Virus record (IMG/VR): IMGVR_UViG_3300036466_000062
Span: 1 to 26,633 of that record
Source: a virus
Direction: 5' to 3' (one strand)
DNA length: 26,633 nt
The notes below the pieces were generated by a model. That model searched no databases, was not told the DNA's origin, and saw only the letters and a program-made list of their open reading frames with translations. Positions 8,860 to 16,580 of this stretch are shown piece by piece (position 1 is the first letter of the stretch; each line of letters opens with the position of its first letter). Made by a program: the position numbers and the translations under genes.

Positions 8860-8899
8860 GTCTACATCAAGTACACTTAAACAGGTATTTGGTGTAGAC
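8860..8899 (+). terminator. Inverted repeat after nrdB (weak terminator or mRNA 3' hairpin)
   Basis: GTCTACATCAA (8860-8870) pairs with TTGGTGTAGAC (8889-8899), 11 pairs with one G-U, around an 18-base loop. It lies between the nrdB stop and the MazG-like gene. What follows (CAATTTAATTTA) is AT-rich but not a clean T-run, so it may be a partial terminator or an mRNA-stabilising hairpin rather than a full stop signal. Confidence 0.4.
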
Positions 8900-8922
8900 C
8901 AATTTAATTTATGGAGAAATGA

Positions 8923-9417
8923 ATGACACAACAAACAGATTACCACAAGGCAATTGCAGCCACAGAGGTGAAAGAGGCACTAGCAGCAGGTATTAACCAG
9001 ATGGTAGATTTTGCACATGGAGTAGCTGTACAATCAGGTTGGTGGTTGCCAAAAGGTGAGGCTAAGATGGCTTTAGAGCTGTTAAATGATGATTCCCTTA
9101 CCATGGAACAGGAAGTACGAGATCTCCTGTTACAAGTGGCTACAAAGCCTCGTAACGTAGGTGAGGCACTTGCCCTAGTACACAGTGAAGTGAGTGAGGC
9201 CATGGAAGCAGCCCGTAAGAACCTTAATGATGATCACCTGACTGACCGTAAGGGGCTAGAGGTAGAGTTGGGAGATGCTGTTATTCGTATCTTTGACCTA
9301 GCAGGTGGACTAGGTTTAGACCTTGGTGGTGCTATTGTTGAGAAGATGGCTTACAATACCAAACGTGCTGACCATAAGCCCGAAAACCGTGAGAAGGATG
9401 GTGGTAAACAATTCTAG
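8923..9417 (+). CDS. MazG-like nucleoside triphosphate pyrophosphohydrolase
   Basis: 164 residues from ATG 8923 after TGGAGAAA. The C-terminal half shows the MazG/all-alpha NTP-PPase pattern: LVHSEVSEAMEAARK supplies the EExxE-like metal site and EVELGDAVIRIFDLAG the second E-x2-D motif. Enzymes of this fold hydrolyse (d)NTPs to monophosphates, for example removing dUTP or, for phage MazG, altering nucleotide or alarmone pools. The N-terminal 60 residues (HGVAVQSGWW and so on) are less conserved. Placed between the reductase and the dNMP kinase, it fits nucleotide-pool control. Substrate cannot be told from sequence. Confidence 0.75.
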   Translation: MTQQTDYHKAIAATEVKEALAAGINQMVDFAHGVAVQSGWWLPKGEAKMALELLNDDSLTMEQEVRDLLLQVATKPRNVGEALALVHSEVSEAMEAARKNLNDDHLTDRKGLEVELGDAVIRIFDLAGGLGLDLGGAIVEKMAYNTKRADHKPENREKDGGKQF

Positions 9418-9426
9418 GAGGACAAT

Positions 9427-10002
9427 ATGTCGATACTAAAGGGAAAGGTAATTCTTTTAAACAGCCCACCTAATAGCGGAAAGGACTTCGCAGCAACAGA
9501 AATCAATCGAATTACTGGTGCAAAACATTGTGAGTTTAAAGCAACACTCCACAACATTGCTATGTCAATAACTGGTCTCTCTGAGAAGGACTATTTTAAT
9601 ATCTACAATGACCGAAGAAAGAAAGAATTTCCACAACCTGAGTTTTTAGGCATGTCACCTAGGCAAATGTTGATATGGATATCTGAAGAAGTTTGTAAGC
9701 CTCAGTTTGGTGAACGATTCTTTGGTATGTCTGCTGCAAACTCTTTGGACTTGGTAAACGGATCAGTGTTCAGTGATAGTGGGTTCCCTGAAGAGATCTT
9801 TCCACTTGCTGACAAAGTTGGGGCTGAGAATATCTATGTTGTCAGATTTAACCGAGGTGGCTCAACCTTCGAAGGAGATAGTCGTGATTACTTGCAAGAA
9901 GATGATTGCCCAGTTGGTGTGAACTTCCTTGACTTAAAGAATGACAGCAGCATTGAGTGGTTTGTCAGTGAAATATTGTCTACAGTTAAGGTGGGTGGTT
10001 AA
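9427..10002 (+). CDS. Deoxynucleoside monophosphate kinase-like protein
   Basis: 191 residues, ATG 9427 after AGGAGG. The N terminus GKVILLNSPPNSGKDFAA is a P-loop variant (SPPNSGKD) like that of phage dNMP kinases such as T4 gp1 and T5 Dmk, which phosphorylate dNMPs to dNDPs for phage DNA synthesis. A central FEAT-like region (CEFKATLHNIAMSI) and a later basic stretch (NDRRKKEFPQPEF) match the general lid and substrate region of that family. It follows the MazG-like gene, which generates dNMPs, and its stop shares one base with the ATG of the methyltransferase (TAATG). Family assignment is good; nucleotide preference is unknown. Confidence 0.7.
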   Translation: MSILKGKVILLNSPPNSGKDFAATEINRITGAKHCEFKATLHNIAMSITGLSEKDYFNIYNDRRKKEFPQPEFLGMSPRQMLIWISEEVCKPQFGERFFGMSAANSLDLVNGSVFSDSGFPEEIFPLADKVGAENIYVVRFNRGGSTFEGDSRDYLQEDDCPVGVNFLDLKNDSSIEWFVSEILSTVKVGG

Positions 10003-10835
10003 TGTCATGTAACCCAGCAATACGTTACGCTGGCTCAAAAAGGAAGCTAACTCAGCAAATTCTTGAGAAGATGCCACAAACTACAAAATTGATAGTGGAG
10101 CCATTTTGTGGCTCTGCTGCATTCTCTTTTTCACAAGACAAACAGTTTGTACTAAATGATGCCAGTCTAGAACTTATCAACTTCTATAAGGTTCTACAGT
10201 TAAGAACAGAAGAGTTCATATCTGCCCTGAAGAAACTGGACAGTAACCTGAAAGACAAGGCTCGTTACCTCCAAATGAGGGAACTTGACCGACTACCTAA
10301 CTTTGAGGGAGTTGTCTCTACGATGGATAGAGCTATTAGATATTATTACATAATCAGATCAGGGTTCAACGGCCTATATCGTGTTAATGGAAAGGGTTAT
10401 TGCAACACACCATTTGGAGACAGATGTTATTCGACTGATGAAGTTGCACTACGAGAGGCTGCTAGTCATTTAAATAAGTATTGCCTTTATACACACTCGA
10501 CTCAATTTGACTCTGAGGGGATTATACCTGTAAACTTCTCACCTGATGAGGTGTTTGTCTTTATTGACCCTCCATACCAAACTGGTGATGATGGTAAGAA
10601 AGTATATCAAGAGTACACAGCAGATAAGGTCGATGAAGCATTCTACGCTAGGCTAGATAAATACCTTGACATGCTGGATGAAAGGGGTTACAAATTTCTG
10701 TTGACAAACACCTATTGCAAATTCATCACAGAAAGGTTTGCTAGGTTCAATGTAGATAGGTTGCCTATCAAATACTCCATTGCTGCTGATGGTGAGAAGC
10801 GTGGGACTAAGTTTGAGGCATTCATTTATAATTAA
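10002..10835 (+). CDS. dam: Dam-like D12-class DNA N6-adenine methyltransferase
   Basis: 277 residues from ATG 10002. The start AIRYAGSKRKL is the SAM-binding motif X region of the Dam/D12 class, motif I is VEPFCGSAA at 32-40 and the catalytic motif IV is DPPY at 189-192. Enzymes of this class usually methylate adenine in GATC. GATC sites are plentiful across this window rather than avoided, consistent with a phage that methylates its own DNA or a host that already does. It would protect against restriction or methyl-directed nucleases. It lies between the dNMP kinase and ligase genes with tight spacing. The target site is inferred from family. Confidence 0.85.
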   Translation: MSCNPAIRYAGSKRKLTQQILEKMPQTTKLIVEPFCGSAAFSFSQDKQFVLNDASLELINFYKVLQLRTEEFISALKKLDSNLKDKARYLQMRELDRLPNFEGVVSTMDRAIRYYYIIRSGFNGLYRVNGKGYCNTPFGDRCYSTDEVALREAASHLNKYCLYTHSTQFDSEGIIPVNFSPDEVFVFIDPPYQTGDDGKKVYQEYTADKVDEAFYARLDKYLDMLDERGYKFLLTNTYCKFITERFARFNVDRLPIKYSIAADGEKRGTKFEAFIYN

Positions 10836-10844
10836 GGAGTAAGT

Positions 10845-12266
10845 ATGATTCTTGATATCTTAGAGAGTATCAACAAAGAGAAAGGTAAGAAGAAAATTGT
10901 AGAACTTTCTAAGCACAGAGAGAATATGCTTCTACAAGAGTTGTGGCTCCTCACCTATGGAAGGGCTAATTTTCATACCAATGTGATTGTGGATCCTTCA
11001 ATCGGGGATTGTGGAGCTGTATCTGATTATGGTTCGGTTATATCACTTCTAGACAAACTACGCTGTAAGGTAGTTACAGGCAATTCTGCCAAGGAATTAA
11101 TCACAGATACACTCTCAAAACTAAACCCACGTTGTATTGAAATTTACAACCGAGTGATTAAGGGTAATTTGAAGTGCGGTATCGGTGAGAAGGCTGGTAA
11201 TGAAGTATGGGGCAAGGATTTCATTAAACCATTCCCTGTAATGCTCATATCCGCGCATTGTCCAAAGAAGGCTGCTAAGATTATCAGTGATCCATTAGGT
11301 GCTGTGATGCAATTGAAGTCCGATGGTGTTAGGTGTATTGTGCATGGTGAGTACCAGAGTGGTATCAAGTTCTACTCAAGACAAGGGGAAGAGTTCCATG
11401 GGCTATCAGGTAAGTTTGAGAAAGCTATCTGTAGATTCACAACCGACATGGGAACAGAGATAGGTGCATATCAAATTGATGGTGAGATGGTTTATATCGG
11501 TGAAGATGGTGTTCACGATCCACGCAAAGCTGCTGGCATCATGAATAGCTGTATACATGGAACTGCATCAGAAACGGATATTGATTCATTACACTATATC
11601 ATATGGGATATGATAGCAGAAAATGATGATATGGATATGAAGTATGATGACAGGATATCACTTTTACAGGACTATGTCCGCGACTACCAGTGCGTCTCTG
11701 TCGTTCCTTCTTGGGAAGTCACCACACTAGAGGAAGTTCACCAGAAATATAATGAAATCCTTGAGTCAGGTAATGAAGGTGTGGTCTTAAAGTCATTGTC
11801 AAATGTGTGGTCTAATAAAAGGGTTACTGATTGCATAAAGTACAAAGCCCGTCATCAGGCAGAATTTAAGATCACAGGTTGGTATAAAGGTGAATCAGGT
11901 AATGAAATGTGCAATGTGATTGGTGGTTTTAATGTAGAGTCTGCATGTGGAAAGGTTGTAGCCAGCACAGGGTCTGGACTCACGTTTGATGATAGGAACA
12001 TCCTCACAGAAGTAGTTGATGGAAAGGTGGTTGCAGTAAAAGATTCTGACGGGTATTATGTACCAAATCCTGACATTAACAATGATGATCTGATCGGGAG
12101 TATTGTAACTATTGAATACAATACCCGTACCTTGGATAAAAATGGGAGAGAAACATACTCTTTACGGTTCCCGATTTTCAAAGGTATCCGATTTGACAAG
12201 ACAGAAGCTGATACACTGGAGATTATGATTGCTCAGGAGTCTAGTACCAATGGACTTAGAACATAA
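10845..12266 (+). CDS. ATP-dependent DNA ligase, T4 type
   Basis: 473 residues from ATG 10845, after AAGGAGTAAGT. The adenylation motif is MQLKSDGVR with the nucleophile Lys158, one position from T4 ligase Lys159. Motif III-like IDGEMVYI, motif IV EGVVLKSL and motif V CIKYKAR follow in order. The N terminus (MILDILESINKEKGKKK, then LTYGR) and overall length resemble T4 gp30 (487 residues), an N-terminal DNA-binding domain followed by nucleotidyltransferase and OB domains. It seals nicks with ATP during replication and repair. Its 3' end overlaps a 48-residue small gene. Confidence 0.9.
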   Translation: MILDILESINKEKGKKKIVELSKHRENMLLQELWLLTYGRANFHTNVIVDPSIGDCGAVSDYGSVISLLDKLRCKVVTGNSAKELITDTLSKLNPRCIEIYNRVIKGNLKCGIGEKAGNEVWGKDFIKPFPVMLISAHCPKKAAKIISDPLGAVMQLKSDGVRCIVHGEYQSGIKFYSRQGEEFHGLSGKFEKAICRFTTDMGTEIGAYQIDGEMVYIGEDGVHDPRKAAGIMNSCIHGTASETDIDSLHYIIWDMIAENDDMDMKYDDRISLLQDYVRDYQCVSVVPSWEVTTLEEVHQKYNEILESGNEGVVLKSLSNVWSNKRVTDCIKYKARHQAEFKITGWYKGESGNEMCNVIGGFNVESACGKVVASTGSGLTFDDRNILTEVVDGKVVAVKDSDGYYVPNPDINNDDLIGSIVTIEYNTRTLDKNGRETYSLRFPIFKGIRFDKTEADTLEIMIAQESSTNGLRT

Positions 12267-12396
12267 AGAAGTTCCACCTAAAGGAACATCTGAAGCCTCT
12301 TTGGTAAGATCGCTGAGGCGCAAGGGTTACACAGAACAAAAGATCTCATCCTATCTTAGAGGTTGGAGAATGGCAGGAAACAATAGAGGTAGTTGA
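12250..12396 (+). CDS. Small helical basic protein overlapping the ligase end
   Basis: A 48-residue frame from ATG 12250 to TGA 12394-12396, overlapping the ligase 3' end by 17 bases. CAGGAG lies ten bases before the ATG. The middle reads SLVRSLRRKGYTEQKISSY, the length and pattern of a small helix-turn-helix, followed by LRGWRMAGNNRGS. It lies exactly in the gap between ligase and the PAPS-reductase-like gene, with the next ATG three bases after its stop, which supports it being a real gene. Function unknown; a small DNA-binding regulator is a guess. Confidence 0.6.
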   Translation: MDLEHKEVPPKGTSEASLVRSLRRKGYTEQKISSYLRGWRMAGNNRGS

Positions 12397-12399
12397 TTA

Positions 12400-13215
12400 A
12401 TGAGTAGAATAGTATGTTGGTACAGTCACGGTGCTGCTAGTTTAGTTGCAGCAAAACGTGCAATTGAGAAAAATAATGGTGAAAAGGAGTTATTGGTAGT
12501 TTGCATCCATCTAGAAAATGAACTTCATGAGCCTGAAAGGGAAAAAGAAGCAGAGAGATGGCTTGGTGTCCCCATTACATATATCAAAGATACAAAGTAT
12601 GGGGCGAATGTTGACACCGTTATTGAGAAAACAAGATATATGTCAGGGATATATGGTGCCCGTTGTACAAAAGAGTTGAAAAAACAGGTTAGATTCAATT
12701 GGCAGTTACCAGATGATATCCATGTTTTTGGAATGACGTCAGAAGAGGAGCACCGAATTGATAGGATACTGGATGCAGAACCGGAATTAAACATATGGGC
12801 TCCACTCATAGAGGATGGGCTCACTAAAGAAGATTGTTTCAAGATAATGACTAATGCAGGATTAACATTGCCAAAGATGTATTTGTTGGGGTATCACAAT
12901 AACAATTGTATAGGGTGCCTTAAAGCAGGTGGGGCTGGATATTGGAACAAAATCAGAAAGGATTTCCCATCTGTTTTCGAACGAAGAGCACATCAAGAAA
13001 AGATGCTAAATGTGTCATTGGTGAAGATGTCAGCCAATAAGATAAGGGCTAGGAACCCAGAGGTGTTTAGTCAAATGGAGTCAGATAATTATGTACCTAA
13101 AATAGACTCAAAAGGTACAATGCGGATACCTCTGAGATATCTCCCAAGTGATGCGGGAAGTCATAGAGACTTAGATATAGGTGATTGTGGTTTCTTTTGT
13201 GAAGTGAAGGAGTAG
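12400..13215 (+). CDS. PAPS-reductase-like / adenine nucleotide alpha-hydrolase family protein
   Basis: 271 residues from ATG 12400. The N terminus IVCWYSHGAASLVAAK fits the SGGxDS-type PP-loop of the adenine nucleotide alpha-hydrolase superfamily. Residues about 165-195 contain NNNCIGCLKAGGAGYW, a Cys pair followed by Gly-rich sequence typical of phage PAPS-reductase-like proteins. Such proteins are common in phages. Proposed roles include sulphur or nucleotide transfer in modification chemistry, but few have been tested. A role related to phosphorothioate or tRNA/DNA modification is possible here and not shown by the sequence. Classical sulphate assimilation is unlikely because no partner genes are present. 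Confidence 0.75.
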   Translation: MSRIVCWYSHGAASLVAAKRAIEKNNGEKELLVVCIHLENELHEPEREKEAERWLGVPITYIKDTKYGANVDTVIEKTRYMSGIYGARCTKELKKQVRFNWQLPDDIHVFGMTSEEEHRIDRILDAEPELNIWAPLIEDGLTKEDCFKIMTNAGLTLPKMYLLGYHNNNCIGCLKAGGAGYWNKIRKDFPSVFERRAHQEKMLNVSLVKMSANKIRARNPEVFSQMESDNYVPKIDSKGTMRIPLRYLPSDAGSHRDLDIGDCGFFCEVKE

Positions 13216-13218
13216 ATA

Positions 13219-13581
13219 ATGGATAATAAATTTGGTGAAGATTTTGAATTAGCAATCAGTGTAGATGCACAACAGAAGGCTGCACTATACGGCATTGGAA
13301 CAGGGTTGCTATCAATTGGTGGTATCCCGCATAAGAAACAAATTAAGCGTGTAGTGAAGCTACTACGCGCTCAGGTTGCACATACCATTGGTGATCCACA
13401 AGGTGCCAAGGAGGTATTAGCTCAGAATAGTGGTGCAGTCTCAATGGCTATCATGGGTATTCGTAGAGATCCCCACATTGATGACTCTTCACGTAAGAAA
13501 ATGCTATCATCAGTGAAAGAAGACTTGTTGAGTACGTTCTATAAGGGTGCGGCATTCCAAGGTATCAGCTTGGGGGGTTAA
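13219..13581 (+). CDS. Unknown 120-residue helical protein
   Basis: Starts at ATG 13219 after GAAGGAGTAG. Almost entirely helical with a basic patch (HKKQIKRVVKLLRAQVAH) and an Ala/Gly-rich centre (GIGTGLLSIGG). No recognised motif. It is spaced tightly after the PAPS-reductase-like gene and is followed one base after its stop by the next gene, so it is part of the same rightward operon. A DNA- or membrane-associated role cannot be chosen from sequence. Confidence 0.7.
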   Translation: MDNKFGEDFELAISVDAQQKAALYGIGTGLLSIGGIPHKKQIKRVVKLLRAQVAHTIGDPQGAKEVLAQNSGAVSMAIMGIRRDPHIDDSSRKKMLSSVKEDLLSTFYKGAAFQGISLGG

Positions 13582-14139
13582 ATGGCTAACAAGAGAGCAC
13601 ATATAGGTATCATTAGGCACACAGTACCAGAACCAACAGTATTCTATGGATGTAGCGCTGAGTGTGCAGAAAAGATGGGTATAACTATAAGGGCATTGAA
13701 CTACTTGAGGTCTGGTGTTAACAAGATTAACAAGCAAGGTTGGAAAGTAATGACTGAGGAGGAGTATGCTAAATACTACCAACCACCACGGCCTTACAAA
13801 CTTCCTGATAAGAAGCCAGGATCAAACGAGCGTAAGTATTGGAAGTTACTTATCCTAAAAGATTGGAAGGCTGGTGAGCTATACCCCAAAGAGAAAGAGA
13901 GGGTGTTCTCTGGTACTATAGTTGAATTTTCCAAAAGGATTGGTTGTCAAGTAGGACAGGTTCACAGGATGGTTAATGCTTACTTAGGCATACTCGATGA
14001 TTACCCATTACGCTCGCTGAGAGGCTGGAGAATAGCCAGATTACGTAAGTACACTGGTGATGAAGTACGTACCAAACGTGTGTGGTGTAAAGAACAGAAG
14101 AAGATGGTGTATGTCAAACAAACGATACGAGGGAGCTGA
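13582..14139 (+). CDS. Protein with two NUMOD-like DNA-binding repeats
   Basis: 185 residues from ATG 13582 after GGGGGGTTAA. Two similar segments occur: residues about 14-55 (TVFYGCSAECAEKMGI then RSGVNKINKQGWKVM) and 108-155 (VFSGTIVEFSKRIGC then RSLRGWRIARLR). Each reads hydrophobic start, a helix-turn-helix (xExAxxxGI), basic loop, then GW(K/R), the pattern of NUMOD/IENR1 repeats found in homing endonucleases. The rest is basic, fitting DNA binding. The 3' end overlaps a possible GIY-YIG endonuclease, so the two may be the separated parts of one homing enzyme. The repeat call is by eye. Confidence 0.6.
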   Translation: MANKRAHIGIIRHTVPEPTVFYGCSAECAEKMGITIRALNYLRSGVNKINKQGWKVMTEEEYAKYYQPPRPYKLPDKKPGSNERKYWKLLILKDWKAGELYPKEKERVFSGTIVEFSKRIGCQVGQVHRMVNAYLGILDDYPLRSLRGWRIARLRKYTGDEVRTKRVWCKEQKKMVYVKQTIRGS

Positions 14140-14797
14140 GATATACTTAACATCCTGCACCCATCCAGAGTTCTCACACTTGAGATATTTAGGTTTAGAC
14201 ACCAAATGTGACCCACAGTATATTGGTTCCAGTGTTGTACTCAAATGGTGGGTACAATACCTTGGTAGGCAATACTTTAGAAAAGATATCCTAGAACATG
14301 TATCTGGTAGTATGTCTGAGATGTGTGCAGTTGAACAAAAGTATATACTAAAGTATGATGCTGTCAGAAACCCCAATTTCCTAAACATGAATGGTGGTCA
14401 ACAGAACTTATCAGTTGAGGATTATGTTGTGAGTATGGATTTTAACATTGTACCTACCTCACAAGTATCTCAGGGATTCGTGAATCGCATTCTAAGGGGT
14501 TTTACTGACAATGGAGTACCATTATCGCAGGATAAGAAGAACGTGGCTTCTAGGGTACTCTGTGTGGCTCTGTATGGATACCTGAAGTATGGACAGGAGC
14601 AGTTTGAGTATTCAAAGTATAGAGACTACTGTGGGTGTGATAGTAACACAGTTTCAAGTGTGCTAGGTTTGCTAACTGATAATGGTTGGGTAGATGTGGC
14701 AGGTGGTTTTATAGTGATACAGGATAAGCTGATTGAGGAGATGCCAGATGAGGTGTTGTACACTCAGTTTAAATCTGTGATAATGAATTATGAGTAA
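14111..14797 (+). CDS. Possible GIY-YIG-like homing endonuclease with C-terminal HTH
   Basis: From ATG 14111 (228 residues; an in-frame start at 14057 would give 246 but would overlap the previous gene by 83 bases). The N-terminal part has YLGLDTKCDPQYIGSS, a candidate GIY-YIG motif with the first element degenerate (LRY), then GRQYFRKDILEHV, a Glu in MCAVEQKYI at the usual catalytic Glu position, and NPNFLNMNGG matching the final Asn. No Arg is obvious at the canonical Arg site. The C-terminal 110 residues look like a winged helix (YCGCDSNTVSSVLG). Together with the preceding gene it looks like a mobile insertion between 13581 and 14818. An inactive relative is possible. Confidence 0.5.
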   Translation: MSNKRYEGAEIYLTSCTHPEFSHLRYLGLDTKCDPQYIGSSVVLKWWVQYLGRQYFRKDILEHVSGSMSEMCAVEQKYILKYDAVRNPNFLNMNGGQQNLSVEDYVVSMDFNIVPTSQVSQGFVNRILRGFTDNGVPLSQDKKNVASRVLCVALYGYLKYGQEQFEYSKYRDYCGCDSNTVSSVLGLLTDNGWVDVAGGFIVIQDKLIEEMPDEVLYTQFKSVIMNYE

Positions 14798-14817
14798 CAA
14801 AAAGGGGAAGTAAAGTA

Positions 14818-15303
14818 ATGGCTTTCGAGAATCGAACAGTATTAAACACAGCAATTGGTAATATCAAGAAAAAGTACCCGAACGATGACTTCAATCCATT
14901 TTTGGCAATGGACTTCATCTATGATCATTGCCTTCACACTGGCACAGGTAACACAGTGTTGATTATTGGGCACACACCACGTTATCAAGACTGTATTGTT
15001 AATGCATGGCATCATGTACTGGCAGACCGCAATCTAATCCCTAGTGATAAGTTACCACCATACCCACAACAGGGAGAGTATGACACCCACACTGGTGCTA
15101 TGCTGAAGTTTGTTAACTTCCCTGATGTGAGTGCATCAGACCAGAAGATGCTAGAGTTGATGCAACGGGCTACAGTGATTGTGTTGTGCTCAAAGTATAA
15201 TTCACCTGAAATTCGTAACATCATCCGTGCATGTGCTCCAACTAAACTGATTTATGATGTATCAGAAAATAATGTGAAGAAAGGTGTTGACACAGAAGGA
15301 TAA
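14818..15303 (+). CDS. Unknown 161-residue cytosolic protein
   Basis: ATG 14818 follows AAAAGGGGAAG. No signal or membrane segment. The middle (NTVLIIGHTPRYQDC) and the C-terminal half (RATVIVLCSKYNSPEI, LIYDVSE) have the alternating strand-helix look of a Rossmann-like alpha/beta fold, with His-tyrosine clusters around YDHCLHTG. No family recognised. It is the last gene before a terminator at 15319-15348, so it closes the transcription unit that includes the ligase. Confidence 0.7.
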   Translation: MAFENRTVLNTAIGNIKKKYPNDDFNPFLAMDFIYDHCLHTGTGNTVLIIGHTPRYQDCIVNAWHHVLADRNLIPSDKLPPYPQQGEYDTHTGAMLKFVNFPDVSASDQKMLELMQRATVIVLCSKYNSPEIRNIIRACAPTKLIYDVSENNVKKGVDTEG

Positions 15304-15318
15304 CTGGATTAAATTTAA

Positions 15319-15348
15319 TGGGTAGGCCAATAACGGTCTGCCCATTTT
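15319..15348 (+). terminator. Rho-independent terminator
   Basis: TGGGTAGGCC (15319-15328) pairs with GGTCTGCCCA (15335-15344) as 10 pairs including two wobbles, around a 6-base loop, followed by TTTT. It ends the unit 14818-15303. Confidence 0.75.
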
Positions 15349-15381
15349 CACCAAAGTGATAAAACAACCAAGGAGTAAGAT

Positions 15382-15672
15382 ATGGAAACTAAGATTATTT
15401 TAGGTGTAATATTGTGTGTAGTAGTGATATTCACAATTGGTTCGTTAATTAAGTGGTTAGGTGATTTAAATAAGCCAAAGGAGGTTAAGGCTAATCCTGT
15501 TGGTAAATACCGTGAGGTGGAATACCCATCATATCACAAGAAAGTTGGCGAAACTAATCGATTCGGACGATTTAAAGTGACATTAGGTGATGGCACCAAA
15601 AAGACATTGGTCGGCAATCTGGCAACAATCTTAGAAGTTAATAATGTGGAGAGTTTCTATGAAATTAAGTAA
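15382..15672 (+). CDS. Small protein with one N-terminal membrane helix
   Basis: 96 residues, ATG 15382 after AAGGAGTAAG. Residues 5-25 (IILGVILCVVVIFTIGSLI) form a single transmembrane helix; the rest is soluble, basic and beta-rich (FGRFKVTLGDGTKKTLVGN). The domain after the helix may face the cytosol or periplasm. No family recognised. Its end overlaps the start of a second membrane protein, so the two are probably made together. Confidence 0.65.
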   Translation: METKIILGVILCVVVIFTIGSLIKWLGDLNKPKEVKANPVGKYREVEYPSYHKKVGETNRFGRFKVTLGDGTKKTLVGNLATILEVNNVESFYEIK

Positions 15673-15877
15673 ACTTCTGGTAGCTGCAACATGGTATATG
15701 GTATTCTTTTTGATTATCGGATTTTTGATTGCAGTACAGGTTATTCGATCTGGGATTGAGGTGCATTGGTCAGACTTGATCCTGATTGCTACACTCTCAC
15801 CAAGTGTACCAACATTCCTTGTGATGTGGTTATTCACTAGTGTAAGTGAAGGCTGCAAAGAGAGGATATGCTCATGA
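15659..15877 (+). CDS. Small two-helix membrane protein
   Basis: From ATG 15659 (72 residues), overlapping the previous gene by 14 bases, with GGAGAG before it. Two hydrophobic helices: residues 7-28 (LVAATWYMVFFLIIGFLIAV) and 40-63 (LILIATLSPSVPTFLVMWLF). The stop overlaps the glutaredoxin ATG as ATGA. Membrane topology like small phage inner-membrane proteins (holin or superinfection-exclusion type), but there is no lysin nearby and no function can be assigned. Confidence 0.65.
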   Translation: MKLSKLLVAATWYMVFFLIIGFLIAVQVIRSGIEVHWSDLILIATLSPSVPTFLVMWLFTSVSEGCKERICS

Positions 15878-16155
15878 CAATCCTAGTGTATGGTAAGTCA
15901 ACGCCTCCATGTAAGTTCTGTAAGTTAGCTATGGAGGTATTAGACAATAGGGGTGTGGATTATGAGTTAGTAGACCTCTCTCTTAACCCTGAGCTTCTGG
16001 AGTTGTTTAAGATGCATCACAAAACCATTCCTCAAATATATGAGAATGGTAAGCACAAGGGTGGAAGTGAGGCAGCTAACTATGTTGGCCATGTACAAAA
16101 GGATTACGGCAATCCATTAGATTGGGAGTGGACTAATGAAGTTACACCTACTTAA
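15874..16155 (+). CDS. Glutaredoxin
   Basis: 93 residues from ATG 15874 (ATGA overlap with the upstream stop, GAGG eight bases before; an in-frame ATG at 15868 sits too close to the site). Active site CKFC (C13, C16), cis-Pro in TIPQIY, and GGSEAAN late in the protein are the three glutaredoxin signatures. It would reduce the C-terminal CEGGC tail of NrdA and so supply electrons for dNTP synthesis, as in T4 NrdC. It is in a different unit from nrdAB but the functional link is clear. Confidence 0.9.
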   Translation: MTILVYGKSTPPCKFCKLAMEVLDNRGVDYELVDLSLNPELLELFKMHHKTIPQIYENGKHKGGSEAANYVGHVQKDYGNPLDWEWTNEVTPT

Positions 16156-16417
16156 GAGTTACCCTTACAACTTTCAGATGGTGGTTGACAAAACAATGTC
16201 ATTCCAACTAAGGTTTGCTGACAGAGATTATCAAGTTGATGACCTGATCTTCCTAGAAGAGTACAGTGGTGATACTGGGTATACAGGTCGTACTCAGTTA
16301 GCCAAGATTAATAACATAATCTTAGGTGATGGACTTGAAGATGGTTACGTAATCCTTAACATGGAGTTACGTTCACTTGCAATAGTTGATGGAGAAAAAT
16401 ATGTCACTAACGTATGA
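16136..16417 (+). CDS. DUF3850-like (ASCH/PUA-type) protein
   Basis: 93 residues from ATG 16136, overlapping the glutaredoxin end by 20 bases, with GGGAG nearby. The pattern LKSYPYNFQMVVDKTMSFQL, RFADRDYQVDDLIFLEEY, YTGRTQLAKI then GYVILNMEL follows DUF3850, an ASCH-like fold common in phages. ASCH/PUA proteins generally bind RNA or modified bases. Members with DUF3850 have mostly been annotated only by similarity, so an RNA- or nucleobase-binding role is inferred. Confidence 0.7.
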   Translation: MKLHLLKSYPYNFQMVVDKTMSFQLRFADRDYQVDDLIFLEEYSGDTGYTGRTQLAKINNIILGDGLEDGYVILNMELRSLAIVDGEKYVTNV

Positions 16418-16580
16418 TGAGAATGGTGAGGTGGTAAAGCCTGTATTCACCTCTAGCTTCGAGTATTGCCAGAAGTGTACCAGAAGATTACATAAAGACT
16501 TATTTGAGGGACACACCACTTGTAGATTTTGTAGAGGTGTGTATGATATACCTAATTCAACCAAAGATGGAGGTGTGTGA
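16401..16580 (+). CDS. Small zinc-ribbon protein
   Basis: 59 residues from ATG 16401 after GGAGAA, overlapping the previous gene's end. Two CxxC pairs (YCQKCTRR and TCRFCRG, about 20 residues apart) form a zinc-ribbon-like arrangement with a basic centre. Its stop shares one base with the SspB-like ATG, so the two are translationally coupled. Function unknown; zinc ribbons of this size often mediate nucleic-acid or protein contacts. Confidence 0.65.
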   Translation: MSLTYDENGEVVKPVFTSSFEYCQKCTRRLHKDLFEGHTTCRFCRGVYDIPNSTKDGGV

